From: Neobacillus sp. CF12
Lineage (GTDB): Bacteria; Bacillota; Bacilli; Bacillales; Cytobacillaceae
Length of the DNA stretch: 64,000 bases
Assembly: GCF_030348765.1 (NCBI RefSeq)
Contig: NZ_JAUCEU010000007.1
Coordinates: 4,213,501-4,277,500, forward strand
Reading direction: 5' to 3'
In this document: positions 18,349 through 26,181 of the stretch, one piece after another
How the letters are laid out: every line of letters begins with the position of its first letter
How positions within the stretch are numbered: the first letter of the stretch is position 1
The notes under the pieces: model-generated
Database searches by the model: none
What the model was told of the DNA's origin: nothing
Seen by the model: the letters and a program-made list of their open reading frames with translations, nothing else
Translations under genes and position numbers: made by a program

Positions 18349-18438
18349 TGTTTGGGAATGTTGTTGGCGATAATCACTATTCCAAATCATATTTTTTACA
18401 TAGCTGTAACATCTATTAGAAAACTTCAAGCGCTTTCC

Positions 18439-18782
18439 TCGACAAAAACATTACTAGAATAAAGGTAAAACTTCATTTATAAAAGGGTTTCGGACGCTTT
18501 TAATCAAACGATTAGTTGGTATAACAAATGCTTTTATTTGTAGGAACTTGTAGTTTGGTAGTTTTTATTATCAGTATTGAAGAAAATTTCTTAGAATCCC
18601 CACTTTAATACGGCAACTACTTCTCATAAATGTAAGTAAAAAGCGTTTGATAATAGAGTTTATAGGGAATTTAATCAAACGATTGAATAGTTAATTTAGT
18701 TTTAACCAAACGACTGATTAAATTAGCTTTAAATACTGCGATACCAAAGTTTATTCCTCTTTTGTAGAAGGGAAAATGTCGA
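18439..18782 (+). repeat. TCGACAA two-module element, complete copy 1
   Basis: About 344 bp, starting CCTCGACAA and ending AAATGTCGAG, so with short inverted ends. It has two internal modules, each a run of CGTTT-like sequence, a purine-rich AAAAGGGTT-like segment and TTTAATCAAACGATT. Two other copies of nearly the same length are at 20291 and 48198. Confidence 0.65.
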
Positions 18783-18967
18783 GAGGAGTAACAAGTAAAA
18801 AGTGTGGTAAGTAATGCCTATTACTCGGGTGTTCTTCTTCAATTCCATAGTAACTTGGTGGAAATATTTGTCGATATCTTTTTTTAGCCATTCTACAAGA
18901 TTAAACCATATTTTTATCTAACAAAAGTTAAAGTGAAAATAAAAGATAATAAAGAGGTGGTACTAGT

Positions 18968-19135
18968 ATGAGTTTTGAAACTCTATTAGATTGTTTACTC
19001 GGACCAAGAGAAGTGATACATGAAGTAGATTGTTCCGTTTGTGGAGACTATGAAACCTACTATCGAGACCCAGTTACTAAAAAGAACCTGGGAAGAGCGT
19101 GTGCCTTTTGTGGTGATGTGCAGACGTTTGAATAG
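18968..19135 (+). CDS. Small Cys-rich (zinc-ribbon-like) protein, 55 residues
   Basis: A short ORF with a good ribosome binding site (AAAGAGGTGG, 7 bases before ATG). It encodes MSFETLLDCLLGPREVIHEV, then CSVCGDYETYY and, 24 residues later, CAFCGDVQTF. The two CxxC pairs separated by a short linker are the pattern of a zinc ribbon or rubredoxin-like knuckle. No family recognised. It is followed by a terminator at 19220, so it looks like an independent small transcription unit. Confidence 0.6.
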   Translation: MSFETLLDCLLGPREVIHEVDCSVCGDYETYYRDPVTKKNLGRACAFCGDVQTFE

Positions 19136-19219
19136 ATTGAAATTAGTTCTACTTACACACCCTTATAAGATACGGGATTTAATATTTAAAAACTAAAATA
19201 TATGTACCATAATTTTGTT

Positions 19220-19258
19220 AACCGCTGGAGCAAAGACTTCAGCGGTTTAATTTTTTCT
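19220..19258 (+). terminator. Rho-independent terminator
   Basis: AACCGCTG pairs with CAGCGGTT, followed by TAATTTTTTC. It lies 85 bases after the small Cys-rich ORF. Confidence 0.75.
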
Positions 19259-19411
19259 TAAAAAACATAGGAATATTGAATCCTTCACATTCTGTTCCAT
19301 TCCCAAGGATGCACCTGCCATGAATTAAAATGAGCATTGTTGGTATCATAATTCTGTAGACATTAGGATAATGGAATATTCATTATAAGAATACGAGAGA
19401 AGGCAATTTAA

Positions 19412-20266
19412 ATGTTGAAACAACTAACAAATAGAGTGTATTATATGCCGCATTATTCGGAAACAGATCGTCCTGCTTTGGGCTTGATTTGTGGGGATTC
19501 CTTTAGTGTCATCGTTGATTCCGGAAATTCACCTGCACATGCAAGGGATTTTCTCGAGTTAGTGGATAAAATGGATAAACCGCCTGTAAAGTTTGTGATC
19601 CTTACACACTGGCATTGGGATCATATTTTTGGTATGAAAACGATGGGATTCATCACCATTAGTCATGAAGAGACGAAGAAGACGTTAGAGTATTTGCAAA
19701 CGCTAAAATGGGATGATGCCTCATTAGATGCACGAGTGGAGACGGGTGAGGAAATTGAGTTTTGTCGAGACATGATCAAACGTGAAATGCCTAACCGAGA
19801 CCATTTGGAATTGAAGCTGCCGGAGCTAACCATTACGAATAAAATGGAGATTGATTTGGGCGGTGTAACCTGTATTGTTGAGCATGTTGGGGGTGTCCAT
19901 GCGCAGGATTCATCGATTATTTATGTTCCAAATGAAAAGGTAATGTTTCTGGGAGATTGCATTTATCAGGACTTTTATAGCGGTGAATGGAGTTATGACC
20001 TGGATGAACTTGTGATCCTATTAGACAAAATTAAAAAATACGATGTTGATACTTATATAACCGGGCACCAAAATCCGCAATCACACGAAGAAATGTGGAG
20101 ATTCTTTGATGATCTAACTAGTATCGGAAAAATTGTGGATAAAGAGGTTTCTCTTGATAAAGCTGTTGCTCCTTTTACTGAGGTCCGGAAGGAATCCCCG
20201 ACCGAAGAACAACTTGAGTATATCCAAAACTTTGTTAATGGGAATCAGAAGAAGTCACAAAAGTGA
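19412..20266 (+). CDS. MBL-fold metallo-hydrolase
   Basis: A 284-residue metallo-beta-lactamase-fold protein. The metal site LTHWHWDHIFG (HxHxDH) lies near residue 69, the next histidine is in VEHVGGVHAQDS, the bridging aspartate in VMFLGDCIYQDF and the last histidine in YITGHQNP. All zinc ligands expected for a class of hydrolases (lactonases, glyoxalase II-like, Cphy-type) are present. GAGAAGG precedes the ATG. It is followed directly by a repeat element and has no functional neighbour, so the substrate remains open. It is not a true beta-lactamase by context. Confidence 0.9.
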   Translation: MLKQLTNRVYYMPHYSETDRPALGLICGDSFSVIVDSGNSPAHARDFLELVDKMDKPPVKFVILTHWHWDHIFGMKTMGFITISHEETKKTLEYLQTLKWDDASLDARVETGEEIEFCRDMIKREMPNRDHLELKLPELTITNKMEIDLGGVTCIVEHVGGVHAQDSSIIYVPNEKVMFLGDCIYQDFYSGEWSYDLDELVILLDKIKKYDVDTYITGHQNPQSHEEMWRFFDDLTSIGKIVDKEVSLDKAVAPFTEVRKESPTEEQLEYIQNFVNGNQKKSQK

Positions 20267-20290
20267 TGTCACGAAACATACACGTTTTTT

Positions 20291-20644
20291 ACGACAATTA
20301 ATTTTAAGAAAATAGACAAAATATCGCTTACCAAAAGGGATTGTTCCACTTTTAATCAAACGATTAGTTGATTTGACAATTGTTTTTATTTGTTACTATT
20401 TGGATTTTGCTAGTTTCTATTGTCGGTTTGGAAGATTACTCTTAATGGTCGGGAATCTAATACGACAATTATTTTATTCAAAACAGGCAAAAGTTCGTTT
20501 GCTAAAAGGGCTTACGTACAATTTAATCAAACGATTGATTAGTTGAATAAGTTCTAATCAAACGTTTGATTAGAGTGGTATTAAATGCTGCCAAACTGGA
20601 GTTTGTTCCGCCTAAGTTGGATGAATATTGTCGAAAAAGGAACT
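20291..20644 (+). repeat. TCGACAA two-module element, complete copy 2
   Basis: About 354 bp from ACGACAATTA to ATTGTCGAA. Both modules end in TTTAATCAAACGATTAGTTG or TTTAATCAAACGATTGATTAG. It contains the perfect 20-bp palindrome CTAATCAAACGTTTGATTAG at 20554-20573. It fills the gap between the MBL hydrolase and the convergent acetyltransferase. Confidence 0.7.
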
Positions 20645-20657
20645 AGTAAAAACGATC

Positions 20658-21101
20658 TTAAAACCTAAATCGAGCCACCTGTTCACCATGAAGAATGAGC
20701 CCATTTATTTCAACAAAGCCCATTTTTTCGTAGATGCGCTTTGCGTGTTCATTACTTGGTTCATATGAAAGTGTGATGGTTTGATGGTGATCTTCTTTTA
20801 TTTTCCGAATATCATCTATAACCAGTTGGATTGCCTGCTTTCCATATCCTTTTTCTTGATGATTTTGATCAATCATCATGCGATAAATCCAATATTCATG
20901 GTCTTCCTCGTGAATTCCATAGAGTGTGAAACCTATCATTTCATCGTCATCGTAGATTCCGTTTGCATGGAAATTCTCAAGAAAATTTAACTGGGCCAGT
21001 GATACTGCATTGGATGCTACAAATTTCACTTGGTCTTCTCGGACACGAAGCGATATAGCCTTCAACCAATTATCCTTTGTAATCGTCTTTAAATATAACA
21101 T
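20658..21101 (-). CDS. GNAT-family N-acetyltransferase
   Basis: A 147-residue acetyltransferase. The acetyl-CoA binding motif A reads DQNHQEKGYGKQAIQLV (Q/RxxGxG/A type). It is preceded by the beta-strand YWIYRMMID and followed by motif B residues in SYEPSNEHAKRIYEKMGFVE. The pattern resembles the spermidine/diamine acetyltransferase group (BltD/PaiA-like), which acetylates small amines using acetyl-CoA in the cytoplasm. The start ATG 21101 has GAAAGGAT upstream. Its end lies only about 14 bases from a repeat element. Substrate not determined. Confidence 0.88.
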   Translation of the reverse strand: MLYLKTITKDNWLKAISLRVREDQVKFVASNAVSLAQLNFLENFHANGIYDDDEMIGFTLYGIHEEDHEYWIYRMMIDQNHQEKGYGKQAIQLVIDDIRKIKEDHHQTITLSYEPSNEHAKRIYEKMGFVEINGLILHGEQVARFRF

Positions 21102-21550
21102 TTGTATCTATCCTTTCTACTTGCATAAAATTATTATTAAATAAATGACTTTTTTATACTACTTTTATTATTCAACTCTAATATATTATTCCATAATTTA
21201 ACAAGGTTAATTTCAATATAAAGGCTAGCCATTTCTAGATTTGTAGTCGATAATAAAAGTGTAGCTTGCTACTCCTTAGCAAGTTGCTAGTAATATTTCA
21301 TTAGAGCTGTCCGAATAGGGCAGCTCTTTTCTTGATTCTTGATGTTCTTTCCATTAATTTAAGAAAAAAATAACTTGTAAGAAATGTGCTGCAAGCTTTC
21401 CTAAAGAAACATAATGTTACCAGTCTATAAGACCTTCGCAAGTGCTCGTGTACCTTGATCAACTAACCGCTAAAAGTATTATATTAATCCTAATTGATAC
21501 CGAATAGACCGGATCAAGACCTAGCATCTCATGAATATCCACCCGAACCG
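21102..21550. other. Intergenic region with a possible small RNA hairpin
   Basis: No gene seen. Around 21262-21290, AGCTTGCTA and TAGCAAGTTGCTAGTA can pair. At 21303-21327, AGAGCTG pairs with CAGCTCT and is followed by TTTTCTT, a terminator with no upstream plus-strand gene within a kilobase. This could be a short non-coding transcript or a relic. Confidence 0.25.
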
Positions 21551-21744
21551 ATAAATAGACGGAAAAATTCCGCTTAATTACTAAATAAAATAAAAACTAG
21601 CCTAAATAGACGGAGAGATTCAGCCTATTGACTCAAAAACAGGTGAAAATAGGGGATTTTGCTTTAAATAAGCGGAAAACCTCCGCTTATTTACCCAGAA
21701 ACGAGCTCTATTCTATAATTAGCCGGAAAATCTCCGCTTATTTT
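21551..21744. repeat. Hairpin array upstream of the DUF559 nuclease (left array)
   Basis: About 194 bp made of four successive palindromic units. They are: ATAAATAGACGGA...TCCGCTTAATTA; TAAATAGACGGAG..CAGCCTATT; AAATAAGCGGAAAACCTCCG then CTTATTT; and ATTAGCCGGAAAATCTCCG then CTTATTTT. It aligns unit by unit with the right array at 22736-22932. Short ORFs through it are artefacts of the repeat. Confidence 0.75.
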
Positions 21745-22075
21745 ACTAGTACGGTTTCCTCAATTGGAGTTTCTACCCAATCCCTCTCGTTCAAGGTGGG
21801 AGAGTCTAATGAGTTCCTTAAGATAAAGAAAATGGATTGACAAAGGCAAGAATTCTATTAAACTAAAAATAGTTCTATCCTCAAGTTACTCCGCAAGTCT
21901 ATTTATGTCGTTTACAATTCTCCAATTGAAGTCAGATTAAACCTCTACGTTACACTCATTAATTCCGAAGTTCAAATGAATAAATGGCATCTATTATGTA
22001 TGCTATTAAATGCCCGTGTTGTTTATGTTTTCTATATTCGTAACAGACATGACCATTAGATAGGAGAGGGATTCT

Positions 22076-22738
22076 ATGGGATTTGAAGAAGAATACCAGG
22101 CCTTTTTGGATACTCACGTGCAGGCAAGAACCGGTGAACGGTTACGGCGCTTGCAAGAAGGTCACAACCAGGCTGAAATGTTGTTTTTGAGGCAAGTGTG
22201 GTGGCCCTCATTTTCCCACTTTCGGTATCTTCATCCAGAGTATGAAGTCGATGATTTTAAAGATGGCAAAAGGTATTTGGATTTTGCTTATATTCGCCCA
22301 GCCATCCGGATTTGTCTTGAGGTCGACGGGTATGGCCCTCATCTAAAGAACATAAGCAGATGGCAATTTTCAGACAACCTGGAACGTCAAAACCAGTTGG
22401 TGATTGACGGATGGACCGTGATCCGTTTTTCTTATGATCAAGTGAATGAGAAGCCTCGTCGATGCCAACAGATTGTTCAGCAAGTGATTGGCCGATGGGT
22501 GGGTGATGAACTGGACCAGACATCTCTGTCCTTTCTCGAAAAGGAAGTGCTTCGGCTAGCGATACGAAAGGGAGAAGCCATATCCCCTATCGAAGTCGAG
22601 AGGTATTTGAAGTTAAGTGACAAGACATTAAAAAAGGTACTTTCTCAACTAGTCGATAAAAAGCTGCTGGTTCCCGCATCTGGGGTCAAGAGGGTCCGCT
22701 CTTATCGATTAGGGGATCAGGTTAAGCATCCGATCTAA
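22076..22738 (+). CDS. DUF559 / Vsr-like endonuclease-fold protein with C-terminal winged helix
   Basis: 220 residues. The central part has the DUF559/very-short-patch-repair-like nuclease pattern: an aspartate strand YLDFAYI, the glutamate strand CLEVDGYGPHL, then the D..R...L...GW.VIRF order (FSDNLERQNQLVIDGWTVIRF). The last 70 residues (LDQTSLSFLEKEVLRLAIRK and the helices after it) look like a winged helix-turn-helix. AGGAGAGGG precedes ATG 22076. Base composition is higher in G+C than the neighbours (30 of 60 bases in 22441-22500). The gene is isolated between two near-copies of a hairpin array, with the right one starting at its stop codon. DNA cleavage or nicking is predicted; the role is unknown. 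Confidence 0.75.
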   Translation: MGFEEEYQAFLDTHVQARTGERLRRLQEGHNQAEMLFLRQVWWPSFSHFRYLHPEYEVDDFKDGKRYLDFAYIRPAIRICLEVDGYGPHLKNISRWQFSDNLERQNQLVIDGWTVIRFSYDQVNEKPRRCQQIVQQVIGRWVGDELDQTSLSFLEKEVLRLAIRKGEAISPIEVERYLKLSDKTLKKVLSQLVDKKLLVPASGVKRVRSYRLGDQVKHPI

Positions 22739-22932
22739 TAAATAGGCGGAGAAATTCCGCTTAATTAGTAAATAGCATTAAAACTAGCTTAAATAGACGG
22801 AGAGATTCCGCCTATTTATTCGAAAAACATGCAAATGGGAGGATTTTGCTTTGCATAAGCGGAAAACCTCCGCTTATTTATCCCGAAACGGGCTCCATTT
22901 CGCAATTAACCGGAAAACCTCCGCTTATTTTC
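22736..22932. repeat. Hairpin array downstream of the DUF559 nuclease (right array)
   Basis: Same four-unit order as the left array, with roughly 85 percent identity by eye: TAAATAGGCGGAGAAATTCC, TAAATAGACGGAGAGATTCC then GCCTATTTA, a GCATAAGCGGAAAACCTCCG unit and a final CCGGAAAACCTCCGCTTATT unit. It begins within the TAA stop of the nuclease gene. The rest of 22933-23262 shows no gene. Confidence 0.75.
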
Positions 22933-23262
22933 CTTTAGTTGGTTACTCCATTGAGGCTAAGATTGGGTTGTTAGATTGCTAAATGGTGATAGAATGTCGT
23001 TGTTGCAATTGAATATTGTTGGGTCGGGTGCTTGTCGACTTTTCTCCTTTCTCCAGGAAGTCTGAAGGGAATTGTGCTGGTAGTTTCGCATACTGTTAGA
23101 TGAATGGACTGGAAAACGAGAAAACCATCCCGCGCCCGTTGGAAGCATAAGGATGGTTCAGAGTAACTTCTTAAGACATTGTCCATATCCTCCAACAGCT
23201 TTACAAGGAAATACCTTTTTAAATTGCCTCCTATAATTTAAGATTCTACCATTTTCATCTTC

Positions 23263-23709
23263 TCATTCGTTCGTGTGTTCACCAAAAGATTCATATAGGC
23301 TGCGGATTTCCTGATTTTGAATGGACTCCGAAACAAATGGAATGAGTGAGGGGTCCTCAACATCCTTTAATTCGGAGAAAATACAATCTAACACCGGTTT
23401 ACTGACCTTATAATGGTTATGTTTCCCCCAGTTTTTAATCGCGAGCTCTCTTTTCTCAGGATTGTAACGAATCAACTTGTGATGCTCGATGAATCGTTCC
23501 AGTAACAAATGAACATGTTCAATTGAATAATTCAATTCAAAAGCCATTAATTTTTTCGAAATTTGATAGATCCCTATTTCATTTGTATGTGGATTCGTAA
23601 GTAGATATATGTAAAAATACTTATCCTCCGTGGTCATATTCGCCTCTCCTAAAAGAATCGGATTGCTCCAAAAATCAGTACATATCATTCTATCCCTAGC
23701 CATCTTCAA
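23263..23709 (-). CDS. Phage-replication-like (DnaD N-terminal-type) protein
   Basis: 148 residues. The opening (MARDRMICTDFWSNPILLGE, MTTEDKYFYIYLLTNPHTNE, IGIYQISKKLMAFEL) is the winged-helix pattern found at the N-terminus of phage replisome organizer/DnaD-type proteins. The C-terminus (SLYESFGEHTNE) is short and no second DnaD domain is visible. TTG 23709 has AAGGAAGG six bases upstream; ATG 23703 is 12 bases from it. It is the last of four same-strand genes that include an XRE regulator, so it may be a domesticated prophage gene. Function is inferred only from similarity. Confidence 0.55.
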   Translation of the reverse strand: MKMARDRMICTDFWSNPILLGEANMTTEDKYFYIYLLTNPHTNEIGIYQISKKLMAFELNYSIEHVHLLLERFIEHHKLIRYNPEKRELAIKNWGKHNHYKVSKPVLDCIFSELKDVEDPSLIPFVSESIQNQEIRSLYESFGEHTNE

Positions 23710-23835
23710 CCACTGCCTTCCTTTTATTAAAATCCCTTCATTGTTTATATATTAAAAAAAGAAGAAAATGGTCAGGTGTTTTTCATTCGAAATTGAATAA
23801 TTAATGACGAAGCCTGACCGGAAATGCAAAGTAAG

Positions 23836-23875
23836 AAAAATAACGAACTGGGCTATGTTTTCCCAGGTTCGTTAT
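23836..23875 (-). terminator. Rho-independent terminator of the XRE regulator gene
   Basis: ATAACGAACTGGG pairs with CCCAGGTTCGTTAT (one bulge). On the minus strand it is followed by TTTTTCTT. It lies 34 bases beyond the regulator stop codon. Confidence 0.8.
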
Positions 23876-23908
23876 CCTCAGAATATAATGCAACGAATGA
23901 TTTATAAA

Positions 23909-24130
23909 TTAGTCCTCGATTTTTTCAAACGTAATGATTTGATTCATATCTTCAATATCTAGAGCATGAGCTATACTTGCCAGATGAGGAAAGTGGGCAC
24001 TGAGCCTTTTTTGGTTCGCCAATTCACTTATTGTGGCATGACGCAAATCAGTGCGACGGGATAGTTCTCTTGTTGTGATCCCTTTTTCCATAAGTAGCGT
24101 TTTTAATTTTACAACAACGATTGTATTCAT
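23909..24130 (-). CDS. Short XRE-family (Cro/C1) HTH regulator
   Basis: 73 residues from ATG 24130, which has AAAGGAGAA at the right distance; a longer reading from 24151 would include that site. It is almost entirely a Cro/C1 helix-turn-helix: LKTLLMEKGITTRELSRRTDL, RHATISELANQ as the recognition helix and HLASIAHALDI. Single-domain XRE proteins of this size act as DNA-binding repressors or activators. It sits between a ComK-family gene and a phage-like gene, all on the minus strand. Targets unknown. Confidence 0.9.
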   Translation of the reverse strand: MNTIVVVKLKTLLMEKGITTRELSRRTDLRHATISELANQKRLSAHFPHLASIAHALDIEDMNQIITFEKIED

Positions 24131-24230
24131 AGTTCTCCTTTGCCCAGCCATTTTTATTGGTTATTTTTTGTGTAGTTAATAAATCAGAATAAGTGGATAA
24201 ACCTAGTTTTTCATAATGATACTGGAGCCA

Positions 24231-24761
24231 CTACTTCTTGGTTTTGGATTTCCTTTTCCTAACCCTCTTTGGTGGGTAAATGATATAGGATTGCGGGTTA
24301 TTGGCATTTTCAATGGTGATTCTGCTTAACTGCTCGGCTGATTTCAACTTGTGATTAAAAGAAAATAGTTTCGAATCGATCATGAGTAATAGCTTATTTC
24401 GAAACTCTATCTGTGTTTTTCGTTTAATGCTATGGGTTCTTAAGATATGGCAAGGATTAAACCAAATCGTATCTTCATGTTTGTGGGATTTATCGGGAAA
24501 GACACATATGTTATGTATATGGTTGAGCATGACCGGGCACATCGCCTTGTTCTCAATGATGATTTTGGCCGTTTCCATGGCACCCTTTAAATTAAATCCG
24601 ATACTTCTAAGACTGTCGTCTATTATTTCCAATGGTGAGCGATCAACGATGAAAACACGGTGGAACTCTCTTACTAGGGTACATAATTTTGCATTTCGAT
24701 CCATTAACCCAAACATGTACATCATATGCTGATTAATAACGTAATGATTTTCAATAATCAA
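24231..24761 (-). CDS. ComK-family competence transcription factor
   Basis: About 176 residues. The segment VDRSPLEIIDDSLRSIGFNL, followed by GAMETAKIIIENKAMCPVM and ICVFPDKSHKHEDTIWFNPC, aligns by eye with the ComK core (KPLQIVDRSCRFFG, YAGRKAGTYEVTKISHKPPI, IFLFPTLSSTRPQCGWISHV). Thus a ComK-type DNA-binding protein is likely, which in Bacillus activates DNA-uptake genes. TTG 24761 has CAGGAG eight bases upstream; GTG 24770 overlaps that site. The C-terminal tail is unusually basic (PPKRVRKRKSKTKK). Many Bacillaceae carry two ComK paralogues; whether this is ComK1 or ComK2 cannot be said. Confidence 0.75.
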   Translation of the reverse strand: MIIENHYVINQHMMYMFGLMDRNAKLCTLVREFHRVFIVDRSPLEIIDDSLRSIGFNLKGAMETAKIIIENKAMCPVMLNHIHNICVFPDKSHKHEDTIWFNPCHILRTHSIKRKTQIEFRNKLLLMIDSKLFSFNHKLKSAEQLSRITIENANNPQSYIIYPPKRVRKRKSKTKK

Positions 24762-24770
24762 ACAAATCAC

Positions 24771-25225
24771 TCCTGAATTTCATCATATTGAGTTTAGTTT
24801 TTGATAACTGTTCGATAATGGTCCAGCGTTCTAATTACGCTCCTCTCCAAAAAATGAATCTGCGAATCTATGATGGAAGTGAATACAGATGCTATCTATG
24901 TATGAATACAAGTTGAGAAGGTCATAAAAACTGGTAACGGGAGTGGCGGTCTAGCCTTGTAATAATGAGGTGCGTTAGTGATTTAACTAATGAAGGGAAT
25001 CAGAATTTTGCCGGAAAAGTGATTCTAGAAGTGTTTTTCTAACTATTAACCATTATTTAAACCGTTAATCAAAAAATACCATTTATTAATATAGTATTTC
25101 TACCGCTAATGCGTACCATTAGTGGATATTTTGTGAAACTAGTCCAATTATGTCGAATAATGCCAATAATATAATTTAATTCAGGCAGTTTCGTACCGCA
25201 AACTGCCTGAATAGGAATAATTCTG
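24771..25225. other. Intergenic region upstream of the ComK-like gene
   Basis: No gene seen. The inverted repeat CTAATG..CATTAG (25106-25111 and 25117-25122) and a perfect 13-bp inverted repeat at 25179-25212 are the only structures noticed. The second lies just past the sigma-factor stop and may act as its terminator, though its T tract is weak. Confidence 0.35.
25179..25212 (-). terminator. Perfect 13-bp hairpin after the sigma-factor gene
   Basis: ATTCAGGCAGTTT pairs perfectly with AAACTGCCTGAAT around an 8-base loop. On the minus strand the tail TTAAATTATA is only partly T-rich, so termination is probable rather than certain. Confidence 0.5.
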
Positions 25226-25711
25226 TTAATTAAGCGAATCAACCTTTTCTTTTAACTTTCTTATTGCCCCGGACCTCCATTGCTTAACAGCAGATAATGA
25301 CACCTTCTCCCTTTCCGCGATTTCTTTAATTGTTAGTTGTTCAATAGAGAATGCGATTACCCATGTTGTTTCTTTCTCAGTCAGACCATCGCAATAGGTT
25401 TGAAAGGTTTCCTTCTCGAGATAAAGAGACTCCTGGCCTTCGATATTTTCCCAGGCTTCCTTATTCGAAAGAATATATTTTCCTTGATACTGGTTGTCTT
25501 GGTTCATTTGCGTTAACATTTTTCCTTTCATATAGGAGTAGGCGTAATTCGAAAACCTGCCTTTTCCTTCATTGTAGGATTGTGAAGCTTCCCAAAGTCC
25601 AATTAACCCCGTCTGATAGAATTCATCTTGATTTCTATAAATGTGCAAGGATTGGATAATCTTATGAATCATTGGTTGATACTGTACAACTAATTCGTCA
25701 AAGCTCTCCAC
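25226..25711 (-). CDS. Sigma-70-family RNA polymerase sigma factor (small)
   Basis: 161 residues. Region 2 is recognisable as the DEFYQTGLIGLWEASQSYNE and GKGRFSNYAYSYMKGKML sequence (core binding and -10 recognition). Region 4 is TIKEIAEREKVSLSAVKQWRSGAIRKLKEK, a helix-turn-helix for -35 recognition. There is no region 1 or 3, as in SigH/ECF-like alternative factors. The start is GTG 25711 with a weak AAGGG upstream. It lies upstream of a ComK-like gene on the same strand. An alternative sigma factor next to ComK suggests a role in competence-type development, which is inference. Confidence 0.88.
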   Translation of the reverse strand: MESFDELVVQYQPMIHKIIQSLHIYRNQDEFYQTGLIGLWEASQSYNEGKGRFSNYAYSYMKGKMLTQMNQDNQYQGKYILSNKEAWENIEGQESLYLEKETFQTYCDGLTEKETTWVIAFSIEQLTIKEIAEREKVSLSAVKQWRSGAIRKLKEKVDSLN

Positions 25712-25920
25712 TGATATGGCCCTTCAGGCAGCGCGCTTCCGATATATTCCTAGGTAGCCTTACCATAATCCATTCATAGAAAACATTCGAATCACAGAAA
25801 ATTGAATTTCACATAGAAAAATAGATTTACAGGGCGAAATTCGCTTCAAATTGGGACCAGTAACTCAAAATTTCGTTTATTTTTAAATAAGTATAAGAGT
25901 TAATTTTGATGTAAATAAAG

Positions 25921-26055
25921 GACCGCGGGGACGGTTCTAATGGCCTTTTTCTCTCGGGAATCTTGGTAAGTAAGCTTCTCAGTTATGGTAGGAGTCGGGA
26001 GCGGTAATCATTGAAACATTCAACAGGAGAAGGGCCGCGAGAACCGTCCCCATGG
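25921..26055. repeat. GGGGACGGTTCT element, complete copy
   Basis: Left end GACCGCGGGGACGGTTCTAA then TGGCCTTTTT; right end GCGAGAACCGTCCCCATGG. The ends are inverted repeats of GGGGACGGTTCT. The interior (CTCTCGGGAATCTTGGTAAG) resembles that of the copies at 43802, 44841, 55710 and 57424. About 135 bp, with no coding capacity. Confidence 0.8.
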
Positions 26056-26181
26056 CAAAATTATATTGGTGAAAATCAGCTCTGAAAAATTCAATACTCT
26101 GTCATTTTTCGACTATCTTTGATAAAATTTACATTGTATTACTATTACTAGTTTTATAGATTATCTCGGAGGTGAATAAAC

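Larger units (their letters stand above)
18093..18967. other. Non-coding region with terminators and a large repeat
   Basis: Holds two hairpins (18284-18308 and the terminator 18317-18348) and a complete TCGACAA two-module element (18439-18782). No gene of useful length is visible until the small ORF at 18968. Confidence 0.6.

Noticed and set aside
19412..20266. Beta-lactamase resistance gene
   Set aside because: MBL-fold motifs are general and the sequence lacks a signal peptide and class-B-specific features; hydrolase of unknown substrate is safer.
21628..21840. 70-residue plus-strand ORF
   Set aside because: It runs through the hairpin array; its peptide reflects the repeats and it has no ribosome binding site.
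21551..22932. CRISPR array suggested by repeated GCGGAAAACCTCCGC units
   Set aside because: Units are few, spaced irregularly, diverged, and each is a self-complementary hairpin; there are no uniform spacers and no cas genes.
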